From: Bradyrhizobium tropiciagri
Lineage (GTDB): Bacteria; Pseudomonadota; Alphaproteobacteria; Rhizobiales; Xanthobacteraceae
Length of the DNA stretch: 64,000 nt
Direction: 5' to 3'
NCBI RefSeq assembly: GCF_001189845.1
Contig: NZ_LFLZ01000006.1
Span: 62,001 to 126,000 of the forward strand
Below the pieces are notes generated by a model that did not search any database, had not been told where the DNA came from, and saw only the letters and a program-made list of their open reading frames with translations. Both the position numbers and the translations under genes were made by a program. Below are positions 25,412 to 34,252 of this stretch, in pieces (position 1 is the first letter of the stretch; every line of letters starts with the position of its first letter).

Positions 25412-26311
25412 GGTGAAGACGTCGGCCGAGCGGTCGAGCTTGGCGAACGATCCCTTCAGCGCCGGCATGCCGTGTTCCGCAATCGTCTCGGGCGTCCAGC
25501 CTTCGCCGCGATGCACCGAGCGTACCGGGCGATGCTGGCCGAACAGGAAGATCTCGTTCATGCGCACGCCGAAGATCTGGCCGGTGACGTCCTTGGCGGC
25601 GTCCGAGAGCAGATAGGCGCAGACCGGCGCGATCTTCTCGGGGCCCATCTGCTTGATCTTTTCGACGCGCGCCTTCTCGGCGTCGGTCTCGGTCGGGATG
25701 GTGCCGATCATGCGGGTCCAGGCGAACGGCGACACGCAGTTCGAGCGCACGTTGAAGCGGCCCATGTCGAGCGCGATCGACTTCGACAAGCCGACGATGC
25801 CGAGCTTGGCGGCGGCGTAGTTGGCCTGGCCGTAATTGCCGATCAGGCCGGAGGTCGAGGTGAAGTGCACGAACGAGCCCGACTCCTGCTCGCGATAGAT
25901 GCGCGCCGCGGCGTGGCTGACATAGAACGAGCCCATCAGATGCACCTTGATGACGGCCTCGAAGGCTTCCACGCTCATCTTGTGGAAGATCATGTCGCGC
26001 AGGATGCCGGCATTGTTGACGACACCGTCGAGCCGGCCGAAATGATCGGTCGCGGTCTTCACGATCTTGCTGGCGGGAATGGCTTCCGCCACCGACTCGA
26101 AATTGGCAACGGCCGTGCCGCCGCGCTTCTTGATTTCCTCGACCACCTCCTCGGCGGGCGCCGCACTCGAGCCGCCACCGTCGGCCGCGCCGCCGGGATC
26201 GTTGACCACGACCTTGGCGCCTTCCGCCGCGCAGAGCAGCGCGATCTCGCGGCCGATGCCGCGGCCCGCGCCGGTGACGATGATGACTTTATCCTGCAGT
26301 GATTTTGCCAT
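25397..26311 (-). CDS. SDR family oxidoreductase, MFE-2-type 3-hydroxyacyl-CoA dehydrogenase-like
   Basis: A 304-residue SDR resembling the dehydrogenase part of peroxisomal multifunctional enzyme 2 (HSD17B4). The cofactor loop is VTGAGRGIGREIALL, followed by the insertion VNDPGGAADGGGSS that this subgroup carries. Then come NNAGILRDMIFHKMS and the Ser, Tyr, Lys triad in TSTSGLIGNYGQANYAAAK. It probably oxidises a 3-hydroxyacyl-CoA. AAGGAG lies 8 bases before ATG 26311. It is the last gene of a minus-strand run with the thiolase (26437) and DUF35 protein (27581), although repeat D2 lies between. Confidence 0.9.
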   Translation of the reverse strand: MAKSLQDKVIIVTGAGRGIGREIALLCAAEGAKVVVNDPGGAADGGGSSAAPAEEVVEEIKKRGGTAVANFESVAEAIPASKIVKTATDHFGRLDGVVNNAGILRDMIFHKMSVEAFEAVIKVHLMGSFYVSHAAARIYREQESGSFVHFTSTSGLIGNYGQANYAAAKLGIVGLSKSIALDMGRFNVRSNCVSPFAWTRMIGTIPTETDAEKARVEKIKQMGPEKIAPVCAYLLSDAAKDVTGQIFGVRMNEIFLFGQHRPVRSVHRGEGWTPETIAEHGMPALKGSFAKLDRSADVFTWDPI

Positions 26312-26333
26312 GTGGGTTCTCCTTGTTTCTGTC

Positions 26334-26429
26334 CGTCGGGGCGCACGAAGTGCGAACTATGGTGCGCAATTGCGCACCTGAGAATCTCGAGATTCCGGGT
26401 CTGGTCCTTCGGACCATCCCGGAATGACG
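26334..26429. repeat. Intergenic repeat, family D copy 2, with embedded 16-bp palindrome
   Basis: GAGATTCCGGGTCTGGTCCT and TCGGACCATCCCGGAATGAC match family D. The left part holds a perfect palindrome GTGCGCAATTGCGCAC at 26362-26377, seen again inside the C-family repeat at 40585-40600. Confidence 0.8.
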
Positions 26430-26436
26430 GAGGTTG

Positions 26437-27576
26437 TTACTTCTCGTTCGTAAAGATGATCGTGCCACTCGCGGCGAACATGCCGCCGACGCCGTGGCAG
26501 ACCGAGATCTTGGCGTTCGGCACCTGCGCCGGCGCGATGCCACGCATCTGCCGCACGCTCTCCTGCAGCGCGTACATGCCGTACATGCCTGAGTGCATGT
26601 AGCTGAGGCCGCCGCCATTGGTGTTGAGCGGCAGCTTGCCGCCGGGGCGGGTGTTGCCGTCGGCGATGAACTTGCCGGTTTCCTCATATGGCATGAAGCC
26701 GAGGTCGCCGAGGCCGTAGAGCGGCAGATGCGCGAAGGCGTCGTAGATCATCAGATGATCGACGTCCTTGTGGGTGATGCCGGCTTCCTTGAAGGCGAGG
26801 GGGCCTGCCACCTTGAAGGCGCGCGAACTGTCAAAAGTCTTCATCTGGCTGACCATCGGCGTTTCCACGCTCTCGCCGGTGCCGAGGATGTACACCGGCT
26901 TCCTCGGGAAATCCTTGGCGCGGTCGGCCGAGGTCAGAATCAGCGCGCCGCCGCCGTCGGTGACGAGGCAGCATTGCAGCAGGCGGAACGGATAGGCGAT
27001 CATCCGCGAATTCAGGACGTCCGCGACGGTGATCGGGTCCTTCATGGTTGCGCGCGGGTTCTTCGCCGCCCATTCGCGCTGCACCACCGCGACCATTGCC
27101 AGTTGTTCGTGCGTGATGCCATGCGTCTTCATGAAGCGCAGCACGGGAATCGGGAACATGCTCGGCGGCCCGTAGACGCCGAACGGTGACTCAAATTGCC
27201 CGTTGAGGCTGTCGGGCGCGGTGAAGCGCGGCTGCTTGCCGATCATCGACTTGCCGCTCTCGGCATGGGTGATCAGCACGGTCTTGCAGAGACCGGCCTC
27301 GATCGCGGCGGCGGCGTGCCGGACATGCAGCATGAACGAACAGCCGCCGACCGAGGTGCCGTCGACCCAGGTCGGCGTGATGCCGAGATAATGCGCCATC
27401 TGCTGCGGGGTCTCGACCGCGGTGGCGAAGCCGTCGATGTCCGACAGCTTCAGGCCGGCGTCCGCGATCGCGTTCAGCGCCGCGTCCGCGTGCAGCTGGA
27501 TCTGCGACATGTTCGGGATGACCCCGAGTTCGGTGGTTTCGGCCGCACCGACGACGGCAACCTGGTTCCTGCGCAT
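26437..27576 (-). CDS. Thiolase family protein (SCP2/lipid-transfer type)
   Basis: A 379-residue thiolase-superfamily enzyme. The nucleophilic Cys is present in GTSVGGCSFMLHVRHAA, in contrast to the protein at 1956. NTNGGGLSYMHSGMYGM and VCHGVGGMFAASGTII carry the second half of the active site. Proteins of this type act as 3-ketoacyl-CoA thiolases or, when paired with a DUF35 protein, as retro-aldolases (Ltp2 in steroid side-chain breakdown). The DUF35 gene ends 4 bases upstream of this start, so the pair is almost certainly co-translated. Start ATG 27576. Confidence 0.88.
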   Translation of the reverse strand: MRRNQVAVVGAAETTELGVIPNMSQIQLHADAALNAIADAGLKLSDIDGFATAVETPQQMAHYLGITPTWVDGTSVGGCSFMLHVRHAAAAIEAGLCKTVLITHAESGKSMIGKQPRFTAPDSLNGQFESPFGVYGPPSMFPIPVLRFMKTHGITHEQLAMVAVVQREWAAKNPRATMKDPITVADVLNSRMIAYPFRLLQCCLVTDGGGALILTSADRAKDFPRKPVYILGTGESVETPMVSQMKTFDSSRAFKVAGPLAFKEAGITHKDVDHLMIYDAFAHLPLYGLGDLGFMPYEETGKFIADGNTRPGGKLPLNTNGGGLSYMHSGMYGMYALQESVRQMRGIAPAQVPNAKISVCHGVGGMFAASGTIIFTNEK

Positions 27577-27580
27577 CGCG

Positions 27581-27994
27581 TTACCCCTTCGCCGGACGGA
27601 ACAGAGGAAGGGTGATCTTGTCGTCGAGTGCCTCGAAGGCGACCTCGAGCGGCATGTCGAGCTCGAGCGCTTCCGGCGTCTGCGGGCAATCGATGATGTT
27701 GCTCATCATGCGCGGACCTTCGTCGAGCTCGACCACCGCGATCGCATAAGGCGGCGTGAAGCCGGGCGCGGCGGGGCGATGGTTGATGACGTAGCTGTAC
27801 AGCTTGCCCTTGCCGCTGGCCTTGAAGACCGAGACCTTGCGCGAGGCGCAGGAGGGGCAGAACGGCCGCGGCGGAAAGTAGACATTGGCGCAGGCGTCGC
27901 AGCGCTGCAGGCGCAGCTCGCCGGCCTTGGTGCCGTCCCAGAAATGCTGGGTCTCAGGTGTCGGTTTTGGTTTCGCGCGCGCGGGCTCGGCCAT
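27581..27994 (-). CDS. Zn-ribbon OB-fold protein (DUF35 family)
   Basis: A 137-residue acyl-CoA-associated protein. An N-terminal helix (PTPETQHFWDGTKAGEL) precedes a rubredoxin-like zinc ribbon with Cys in RCDACANVY and FCPSCAS, then an OB-fold (GKLYSYVINHRPAAPGF, PPYAIAVVELDEGPRMMSNI). DUF35 proteins bind the partner thiolase or aldolase and are thought to help CoA-substrate channelling. It lies first in the minus-strand run, upstream of the thiolase. The 240-base divergent gap to the Liv operon at 28235 should hold its promoter. Confidence 0.9.
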   Translation of the reverse strand: MAEPARAKPKPTPETQHFWDGTKAGELRLQRCDACANVYFPPRPFCPSCASRKVSVFKASGKGKLYSYVINHRPAAPGFTPPYAIAVVELDEGPRMMSNIIDCPQTPEALELDMPLEVAFEALDDKITLPLFRPAKG

Positions 27995-28234
27995 GTCTGA
28001 TGTCTCCTCCCGAAATCGTTACAGACTTGATGCGCCATCGGACCAAGGCCCGTCAACGGTCCATCCATGCCGCGCGCAGCGGCCTGTGTCCGGCGCATGC
28101 CGCATATTCCGCCCCTCGCACAATTGCTAAGGCCGCGATGCTTGTGTCGCTTCGATCCGGCGCGTAGAAGGGCCGCGTCCAAGACAGGCTCAAGACACGC
28201 CAGACACGTCAGAAATACCCGGGAGGATAATATC

Positions 28235-29497
28235 ATGCTGAGGATCATCGGCGCGGCACTCGCTGCCAGCCTCGCATTTGCCACGCAGGCCAGCGTTACG
28301 ATGGCTGTGGCCGCCGACGCACCGTCGGAGATCAAGATCGGCACGCTCTATGCCTCCTCGGGGCGCTATGCCTCGATCTCGATGCCGGTCTACAGCTCAT
28401 TGAAATTGTGGGCCGAGCAGAAGAACGCCGAGGGCGGCGTCTTCGTGAAGGCGTTCGACAAGAAGATCCCGATCAAGCTCGTCTCCTATGACGACCAGAG
28501 CAACACCGCGACCGCCTCGACGCTTTATAACCAGCTCATCACCCAGGATAAGGTCGACCTGCTGGTCGCCGATTCCGGATCGGTGCTGACGGCGCCCGCG
28601 GTTGCGATCGCGCGCGACCACAAGATGTTCCTGTTCGACCAGACCGGCACCGGCGCGAGCTTCTTCTCCAAGGACAATCCCTACATCGCGCTGATGGCCG
28701 ATCCGGTGTCGACGATCTGGCCGAAGCCGGTCGCTGACTTCATCAGCCATGACGGACCTGGCCTCGGCATCAAGAAGGTCGCGATCCTCTACGCGACCAA
28801 CGAGTTCACCGGCACCCAGGCCAATGCGTTCCGCAAGTTCGTAAAGGAGTCCGGGGCGCCGATCGAGATCGTCTACGACCAGGGCGTTCCGACCGAGACC
28901 ACCAATTACAACGTCATCATCAACAACATCAGCAACGCCAATCCCGACGCGGTGATCCACTTCGGCTATGCGCCGAACGACATCGCCTTCCTGCGCAACG
29001 TCCAGGACGTCGGCACCAAGTTCAAGATGCTGTTCGCGATCTATGCCGGCCTCGAGACCGAGCTGCTCGAGAAGAACGTCGGCGCCAAGGGGCTGGAGCA
29101 CATCTGGACCTACGTGCCGCCGTCAGAATTGGATTATCCCGTCAATTTCGGGATGAACATGAAGGATTTCCGCGCCGCCTGGACCAAGAAGTACAACGAC
29201 GGCAAGATGGAGTTCGGCTTCAACGCGGTCGCCGGCTACACCACCGCGCTGGTGATCGAGAAGACGCTGTCGGTTGCGACCAGCCTCGACCAGATGGAGC
29301 TGCGCCGCGCGGTGTTCTCGCTGAGCGGCCAGCTCAAGACGCTGGACGGCACCTTCGCGCTGGACGAGACCGGCGGCCAGATCGGCGAGTTGACGCCGCT
29401 CGGCCAGCTCGCGGTCGACGAGCACGATCACATCAAGTTCGTCTCGATCTATCCGCACGAGACCGCGACCGGCAAGCCGATCTATCCGGCGCCGTGA
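28235..29497 (+). CDS. ABC transporter substrate-binding protein (branched-chain amino acid/HAAT family)
   Basis: A 420-residue periplasmic type-I binding protein. The signal peptide is residues 1-26 or so (MLRIIGAALAASLAFATQAS, ending around AVAADA). The mature start EIKIGTLYASSGRYAS is the usual LivJ-type first strand. GGGAGGATAA precedes ATG 28235. It begins a five-gene Liv transporter operon. The ligand cannot be read: many such proteins in rhizobia bind amides, aromatic acids or urea instead of leucine, and the amidase downstream points to an amide or similar compound. Confidence 0.92.
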   Translation: MLRIIGAALAASLAFATQASVTMAVAADAPSEIKIGTLYASSGRYASISMPVYSSLKLWAEQKNAEGGVFVKAFDKKIPIKLVSYDDQSNTATASTLYNQLITQDKVDLLVADSGSVLTAPAVAIARDHKMFLFDQTGTGASFFSKDNPYIALMADPVSTIWPKPVADFISHDGPGLGIKKVAILYATNEFTGTQANAFRKFVKESGAPIEIVYDQGVPTETTNYNVIINNISNANPDAVIHFGYAPNDIAFLRNVQDVGTKFKMLFAIYAGLETELLEKNVGAKGLEHIWTYVPPSELDYPVNFGMNMKDFRAAWTKKYNDGKMEFGFNAVAGYTTALVIEKTLSVATSLDQMELRRAVFSLSGQLKTLDGTFALDETGGQIGELTPLGQLAVDEHDHIKFVSIYPHETATGKPIYPAP

Positions 29498-29542
29498 TGC
29501 AGGTGAGGGCGGCAGGCGTAACCTTCGGCGGCGAGCGGTAGC

Positions 29543-30466
29543 ATGACCTATGCGCTCGTTGCCGGCGTGCTGTTCGGGCTGTATTTCAGCCTGGTCGGCA
29601 TCGGTCTCAATCTCGTGTTCGGCGTCATGCGCATCGTCAACCTTGCGCATGGCGATATCCTGATGCTGGGCGCCTTCATCGCGCTCGGCGTGGTCGGCAT
29701 CGCCGGCATCGATCCGCTGTTCGCGGTGCCGCTGGCCTTCGTGGTCTTCGTGCTGGCGGGCGTGCTGCTGTACTGGGTTCTGGTGCCGCGGCTGCAGGGC
29801 TCGGCCAATCCGGAAATGCTGTCGATCATCCTGTTCTTCGGCCTGTCGCAGGTGATCGAGGCCGTCACCACCATCTTCGCCGGCACCAGCGAGCGCTCGA
29901 TCCAGAGCCGGCTGCTCGGCACCGTGTTCTCGACCATCAAGGTCAAGCTGTTCGGCGGCAAGGCCGGCGGGGCAGGGCCGATCCAGATCTTCGGCCAGGG
30001 CTTTCCCGCGCCCTGGGTGATCGCGGCCATCACCAGCCTGGTCGCGATCGGGCTGGTGTACCTCTATCTCTACCATACAAGGCTCGGCACCCTGACCCGC
30101 GCGGTGATGTCACGTCGCGACGAGGCGCTGGCGACCGGCATCGATGTCGACCGCGTCTCGGCGGCGGCGTTCGGTATCGGTCTGGGCATCGCGGCCGTCG
30201 CCGGCGTGTTCGCGCCGTTCATGTTCGGCTCGGTGACGCCTGCCTTCGGCGCCGATGCGACGGTGACCTCGTTCGCCATCGTCGTGCTCGGCTCGCTCGG
30301 CAATCCCCTGGGTACCGCGCTCGGCGGCGTTGTCTACGGTCTCTGCTACATGCTGGTGCAGACCTATCTCAGTTCCTGGGCTGACTTGCTGCCCTATGTG
30401 TTGTTGATCGTGATCCTGTTGTTGCGCCCGAGCGGTCTGCTCGGAAGGCGGGTGCGCGTTGCATAA
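29543..30466 (+). CDS. livH: Branched-chain amino acid-type ABC transporter permease LivH
   Basis: A 307-residue inner-membrane permease with about eight hydrophobic segments. Family features are LFGLYFSLVGIGLNLVFGVM and IVNLAHGDILMLGAF at the N-terminus, and the conserved cytoplasmic loop LGTLTRAVMSRRDEALATGI. It is the first permease of the transporter begun at 28235. Its end overlaps the next permease by 8 bases. Confidence 0.93.
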   Translation: MTYALVAGVLFGLYFSLVGIGLNLVFGVMRIVNLAHGDILMLGAFIALGVVGIAGIDPLFAVPLAFVVFVLAGVLLYWVLVPRLQGSANPEMLSIILFFGLSQVIEAVTTIFAGTSERSIQSRLLGTVFSTIKVKLFGGKAGGAGPIQIFGQGFPAPWVIAAITSLVAIGLVYLYLYHTRLGTLTRAVMSRRDEALATGIDVDRVSAAAFGIGLGIAAVAGVFAPFMFGSVTPAFGADATVTSFAIVVLGSLGNPLGTALGGVVYGLCYMLVQTYLSSWADLLPYVLLIVILLLRPSGLLGRRVRVA

Positions 30467-31379
30467 CGCCCCGAAACACCTGGTGTTCATCCTGGCGCCG
30501 CTGGTGGTGGTGTTCGCGCTGCTGCCCGGCGTCTATCAAAACCATCTGCTGCTGTTCAACTTCGTGATCTTCCTGATCCTCGCGCAGGGCGTGAACATCA
30601 TCTATGGTTTCACCGGCTATCTGCCGTTCGGCTATGTCGGCTTCTTCGGCGCCGGTGCCTATGGCTTTGCCATCATGGTGATGCATCTGCACACGCCGGC
30701 GCCGCTCGCCGTGCTGGTCGGCGGCGGTGTCGCGGTTCTGCTCGGCCTGTTGCTGACGCCGCTGCTGCGGCTGTCCGGGGCGTATTTTGCGATCGCCAAC
30801 CTCGCGGCCTCGCTCGCGGTGTTGCACTTCGTCGCCAACCCGGCGCTGGAGGGCATCACCAAGGGCCCCTATGGCGTGTCGCTCACCGGCACGTTCAACC
30901 CGACCCACGCCTACTACGCCGCGGTCGTGGTGATGGCGCTGACGGTCGGCGCGGTGGTGTATCTGAAGAACTCGCCATTCGGCCTTGCGCTGCAGGCCGT
31001 GCGCGAGGATGCGGTGTCGGCCTCGATGGCCGGCGTCAACATCATCAAGATGCGGGTGATCGCCTGGCTCGCCTCCGCGCTGGTCGCCGGCCTCGCCGGC
31101 GGCATCTACGCCTGGTACGTCTCGGTGTTCTATCCCGACAACGTGTTCTCCGGCGAGTTCTCGATCTTCGCGATCGTGTTCGCGCTGTTCGGCGGCGTCG
31201 CTACCATCACCGGACCGATCGTCGGCGTGCTGATCCTGTACGGCATCTACAACCTGATCGGTTTCACCACGCCGCAATATTTCCAGCTGATCTATGGTCT
31301 CCTGATCATGGGCCTCGTGCTGTTCCTGCCCGCAGGATTGGTGTCGCTGGCAACCCGCAGGGGGTGGCATGTCCCCTGA
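30459..31379 (+). CDS. livM: Branched-chain amino acid-type ABC transporter permease LivM
   Basis: A 306-residue permease. The start is TTG at 30459, inside the end of livH; no ATG fits the family length. LivM markers are NIIYGFTGYLPFGYVGFFGA and the coupling loop LKNSPFGLALQAVREDAVSA. It ends 11 bases into the ATPase gene. Together with LivH it forms the membrane channel. Confidence 0.92.
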   Translation: MHNAPKHLVFILAPLVVVFALLPGVYQNHLLLFNFVIFLILAQGVNIIYGFTGYLPFGYVGFFGAGAYGFAIMVMHLHTPAPLAVLVGGGVAVLLGLLLTPLLRLSGAYFAIANLAASLAVLHFVANPALEGITKGPYGVSLTGTFNPTHAYYAAVVVMALTVGAVVYLKNSPFGLALQAVREDAVSASMAGVNIIKMRVIAWLASALVAGLAGGIYAWYVSVFYPDNVFSGEFSIFAIVFALFGGVATITGPIVGVLILYGIYNLIGFTTPQYFQLIYGLLIMGLVLFLPAGLVSLATRRGWHVP

Positions 31380-32097
31380 GAAAAGCCCCATCCTCGAGGT
31401 CTCGAAGCTGGTCAAGCGCTTCGGCGGCTTCCACGCGCTCGATGGCCTGAGCTTCCACGTCGTGCCGGGCGAAATCCTCGGGCTGGTCGGTCCGAACGGC
31501 TCCGGCAAGACCACGGCGATCAACGTCATCTCCGGTCTCTACGCCCCCGATGGCGGCGAGGTGGTGTTTGACGGCGCGTCCTCAGGCGGCGTCGCCTCGC
31601 ACAAGCTGGTTCACCGCGGCATCAACCGCACCTTCCAGGTGCCGAAGCCGTTCCTGTCGCTCACGGTGCGCGAGAACATCCAGGTGGCATTGGCCTATGG
31701 CGGCGCCACCGATGCGCCGTCGATTGCTGAACTGCTTGAGAAGTACCGGCTGAAGGAGGTCGCAGACCGTCCCGCCGCCGACCTCAACAGCGCGCAGCAG
31801 AAGATGCTCGATCTCACCCGCGCGCTCGCGACGCGGCCGCGGCTGTTGCTGCTCGACGAGCTCGCGGCCGGCCTCAACCCGGCGGAGCTCGACTGGATCG
31901 CCGGCCGCATCAAGGCACTGGCCGCAACCGGCATGGCGATCATCGTGGTCGAGCATCTGATGGGCTTCATCGAGCAGATCACCGACCGTGTCATCGTGCT
32001 CAACGCGGGCAAGGAGATCTTCGAAGGTACGCTTGCCACCGCGGTGCGCGAGCCGCAGGTGATCGAGGTGTTTTTGGGAGGCGAGCATGCCCACTGA
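31369..32097 (+). CDS. livG: ABC transporter ATP-binding protein LivG
   Basis: A 242-residue ATPase. Walker A is GPNGSGKTTAIN, the Q-loop lies in NRTFQVPKPF, and Walker B is LLLLDELAAGLNP. The signature position reads DLNSAQQKMLDLTRAL, where LSGGQ is replaced by LNSAQ, a change common in some LivG subgroups. AGGGGG precedes ATG 31369. It overlaps livM and livF by about 11 bases on each side, so the subunits are coupled. Confidence 0.92.
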   Translation: MSPEKSPILEVSKLVKRFGGFHALDGLSFHVVPGEILGLVGPNGSGKTTAINVISGLYAPDGGEVVFDGASSGGVASHKLVHRGINRTFQVPKPFLSLTVRENIQVALAYGGATDAPSIAELLEKYRLKEVADRPAADLNSAQQKMLDLTRALATRPRLLLLDELAAGLNPAELDWIAGRIKALAATGMAIIVVEHLMGFIEQITDRVIVLNAGKEIFEGTLATAVREPQVIEVFLGGEHAH

Positions 32098-32806
32098 TGC
32101 AGTGCCGCTTCTGGACGCCAGAGGTGTCGATGCCGGCTACGGCACCATGCAGGTGCTGTGGGGCGTCGATCTCGACGTCCGCCCCGGCGAGACCGTGCTG
32201 CTGCTCGGCGCCAATGGCGCGGGCAAGACCACCTTCCTGAAGTCGCTGGTCGGCCTGATCGGGGCCCGTAGCGGCCACATCAAGCTCGGCGGCGAGGACA
32301 TCACCAGGATGCGGTCGTCGGACCGCATGAAGCGCGGCATGACCTACATGTCGGAGCTTGCGGTGTTTCCCGACCTGTCGATAGAGGAGAACATCCGCGT
32401 CGGCGCGCAGGCGCTGGGCCATGCCAATCCGGGCGCGCGGGTCGACGAATTGTACGGGCTGTTCCCGGTGCTGCGCGACAAGCGCCGCGACCCGGCCTCC
32501 AGCCTGTCCGGCGGCCAGCGCAAGATGCTCGGCATCGCCAAGGCGCTGTCGGCCGAGCCGAAGCTGCTGGTCATGGACGAGCCCTCGGCCGGGCTGTCGC
32601 CGCTGTTTGTCAAGGAGGTGCTGCGCGCCCTGTCCAGCCTGCAGGGCCGCGGACTGGCGCTCTTGATCGCCGAGCAGAATATCGGCTTCCTTGAGATTGC
32701 CACCCGCGTGTTCGTGCTTGAAGGCGGGCGCATCCGCTTCTCCGGCACGGTTGCCGAGATGAGCGGCAATGAAGAGCTGCACCGCGCCTATTTCGGGCTG
32801 AAGTGA
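32087..32806 (+). CDS. livF: ABC transporter ATP-binding protein LivF
   Basis: A 239-residue ATPase with Walker A GANGAGKTTFLK, intact signature LSGGQRKMLGIAKAL and Walker B LLVMDEPSAGLSP. GGAGG sits 6 bases before its ATG within the end of livG. It closes the first Liv operon; the amidase gene follows 96 bases later on the same strand and may be read through. Confidence 0.93.
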   Translation: MPTDAVPLLDARGVDAGYGTMQVLWGVDLDVRPGETVLLLGANGAGKTTFLKSLVGLIGARSGHIKLGGEDITRMRSSDRMKRGMTYMSELAVFPDLSIEENIRVGAQALGHANPGARVDELYGLFPVLRDKRRDPASSLSGGQRKMLGIAKALSAEPKLLVMDEPSAGLSPLFVKEVLRALSSLQGRGLALLIAEQNIGFLEIATRVFVLEGGRIRFSGTVAEMSGNEELHRAYFGLK

Positions 32807-32902
32807 TAGTGATGGCAGGCTGGGGCCGGCGCACTGGAAATCGGCCCCGGTTCGCGCGACAATCAGCTGAAGCCATCAAGTGCAAGCCGTGAAGTGAAAA
32901 CC

Positions 32903-34252
32903 ATGCCGAAAAATCCGACACTCGCCTCCCTTGCCGCCGATCTCGCCAGCGGCGCCACCTCCGCCCGCAAGCTCGTCGAGCAATGCATCGCCAGGATCGC
33001 CGATCCGGCAGGCGAGGGCCAGCGCACCTTCATCCATGTCGACCGCGAGGCGGCGCTGGAAGCCGCTGACGCCATGGATCGGCTGCGCAAGGCCAACGCC
33101 GCGCCGTCGCCGTTTGCCGGCATTCCGGTCTCGATCAAGGATCTGTTCGACATCAAGGGGCAGGTGACCCGCGCGGGCTCCCGGGCGCTGGAGGATTCCG
33201 CCCCGGCGGATGCCGATGCGCCCGTCGTGGCGCGGCTCAAGCGCGCCGGCTTCATCGTGATCGGCCGTACCAACATGACCGAGTTCGCCTATTCAGGCAT
33301 CGGCATCAATCCGCATTACGGCACCCCGAAGAGCGCCTGGAACCGGAGCGTCGGCCATGTGCCCGGCGGCTCGTCCTCGGGCGCGGCGGTCTCGATCGCC
33401 GACGGCATGGCGTTCGGCGCGCTCGGCACCGACACCGGCGGCTCCTGCCGGATCCCGGCCGCCTTCAACGGCATCGTCGGCTACAAGCCGACGCAGCGCC
33501 GGATTTCGCTCGACGGCGGCGTGCCGCTGTCGTTCACACTCGATAGCTACGGTCCGCTCGCGAATTCGGTGGCCTGCTGCGCCGCGCTCGATGCGGTGCT
33601 GGCCGATGAGGCGGTGACGCCGATTGCTCCGCGCCCGGTCAAGGGCATGCGGCTCGCGGTGCCGACCACGGTCGCGCTCGACGATCTCGACGATGCCGTC
33701 GCAAAAACCTTCGAGCGCGCACTGGCGTCGTTGTCGCGCGCCGGGGCCCTGGTCGAGCACATCGAGGTGCCTGAATTGCTCGATGTCGGCGTGATGAACA
33801 CCAAGGGCGGTTTTTCCGCAGCCGAGAGCTATGCCTGGCACCGCTTCCTGCTCGCCAGCAAGGGCGATATCTACGACCCGCGCGTCGCGGTGCGCATCCA
33901 GCGCGGCGAGGGTTTCCTGGCGGCCGACTATATCGACCTCATCAATGCGCGGCGGTCGTTCATCGCCCGTACCGAGGCGCGGATCGCGCCCTATGACGCA
34001 CTGGTGTTGCCGACCACCGCGAACCTGCCGCCGACCATTGCGAGCCTCGCCGACGACAAGGCGTTCGCCACGGAGAACCTGCGCGCGCTGCGTAATCCTT
34101 CGCTGATCAACGTGCTCGATGGCTGCGCCATCTCGCTGCCCGCGCATCGCGAGGGCGAGGCGCCGGTCGGCCTGATGCTCGCCGCCGCGGGCGGCTCGGA
34201 TCGCCGTATCTTCGAGCTTGCGGCCGGAATGGAGACCGTCATCCGTGTTTGA
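32903..34252 (+). CDS. Amidase (amidase-signature family)
   Basis: A 449-residue Ser-cisSer-Lys amidase releasing ammonia from an amide. Catalytic Lys lies in GIPVSIKDLFDIKG. The signature GGSSSGAAVSIADGMAFGAL carries the cis-Ser, and GTDTGGSCRIPAAFNGIVGY carries the nucleophilic Ser. ATG at 32903 is preferred over an in-frame GTG at 32894. It overlaps the DUF2848 gene by 8 bases. Coming right after a Liv-type transporter, it probably hydrolyses the imported compound. Aryl or aliphatic amides, ureas or carbamates are all possible. Confidence 0.92.
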   Translation: MPKNPTLASLAADLASGATSARKLVEQCIARIADPAGEGQRTFIHVDREAALEAADAMDRLRKANAAPSPFAGIPVSIKDLFDIKGQVTRAGSRALEDSAPADADAPVVARLKRAGFIVIGRTNMTEFAYSGIGINPHYGTPKSAWNRSVGHVPGGSSSGAAVSIADGMAFGALGTDTGGSCRIPAAFNGIVGYKPTQRRISLDGGVPLSFTLDSYGPLANSVACCAALDAVLADEAVTPIAPRPVKGMRLAVPTTVALDDLDDAVAKTFERALASLSRAGALVEHIEVPELLDVGVMNTKGGFSAAESYAWHRFLLASKGDIYDPRVAVRIQRGEGFLAADYIDLINARRSFIARTEARIAPYDALVLPTTANLPPTIASLADDKAFATENLRALRNPSLINVLDGCAISLPAHREGEAPVGLMLAAAGGSDRRIFELAAGMETVIRV

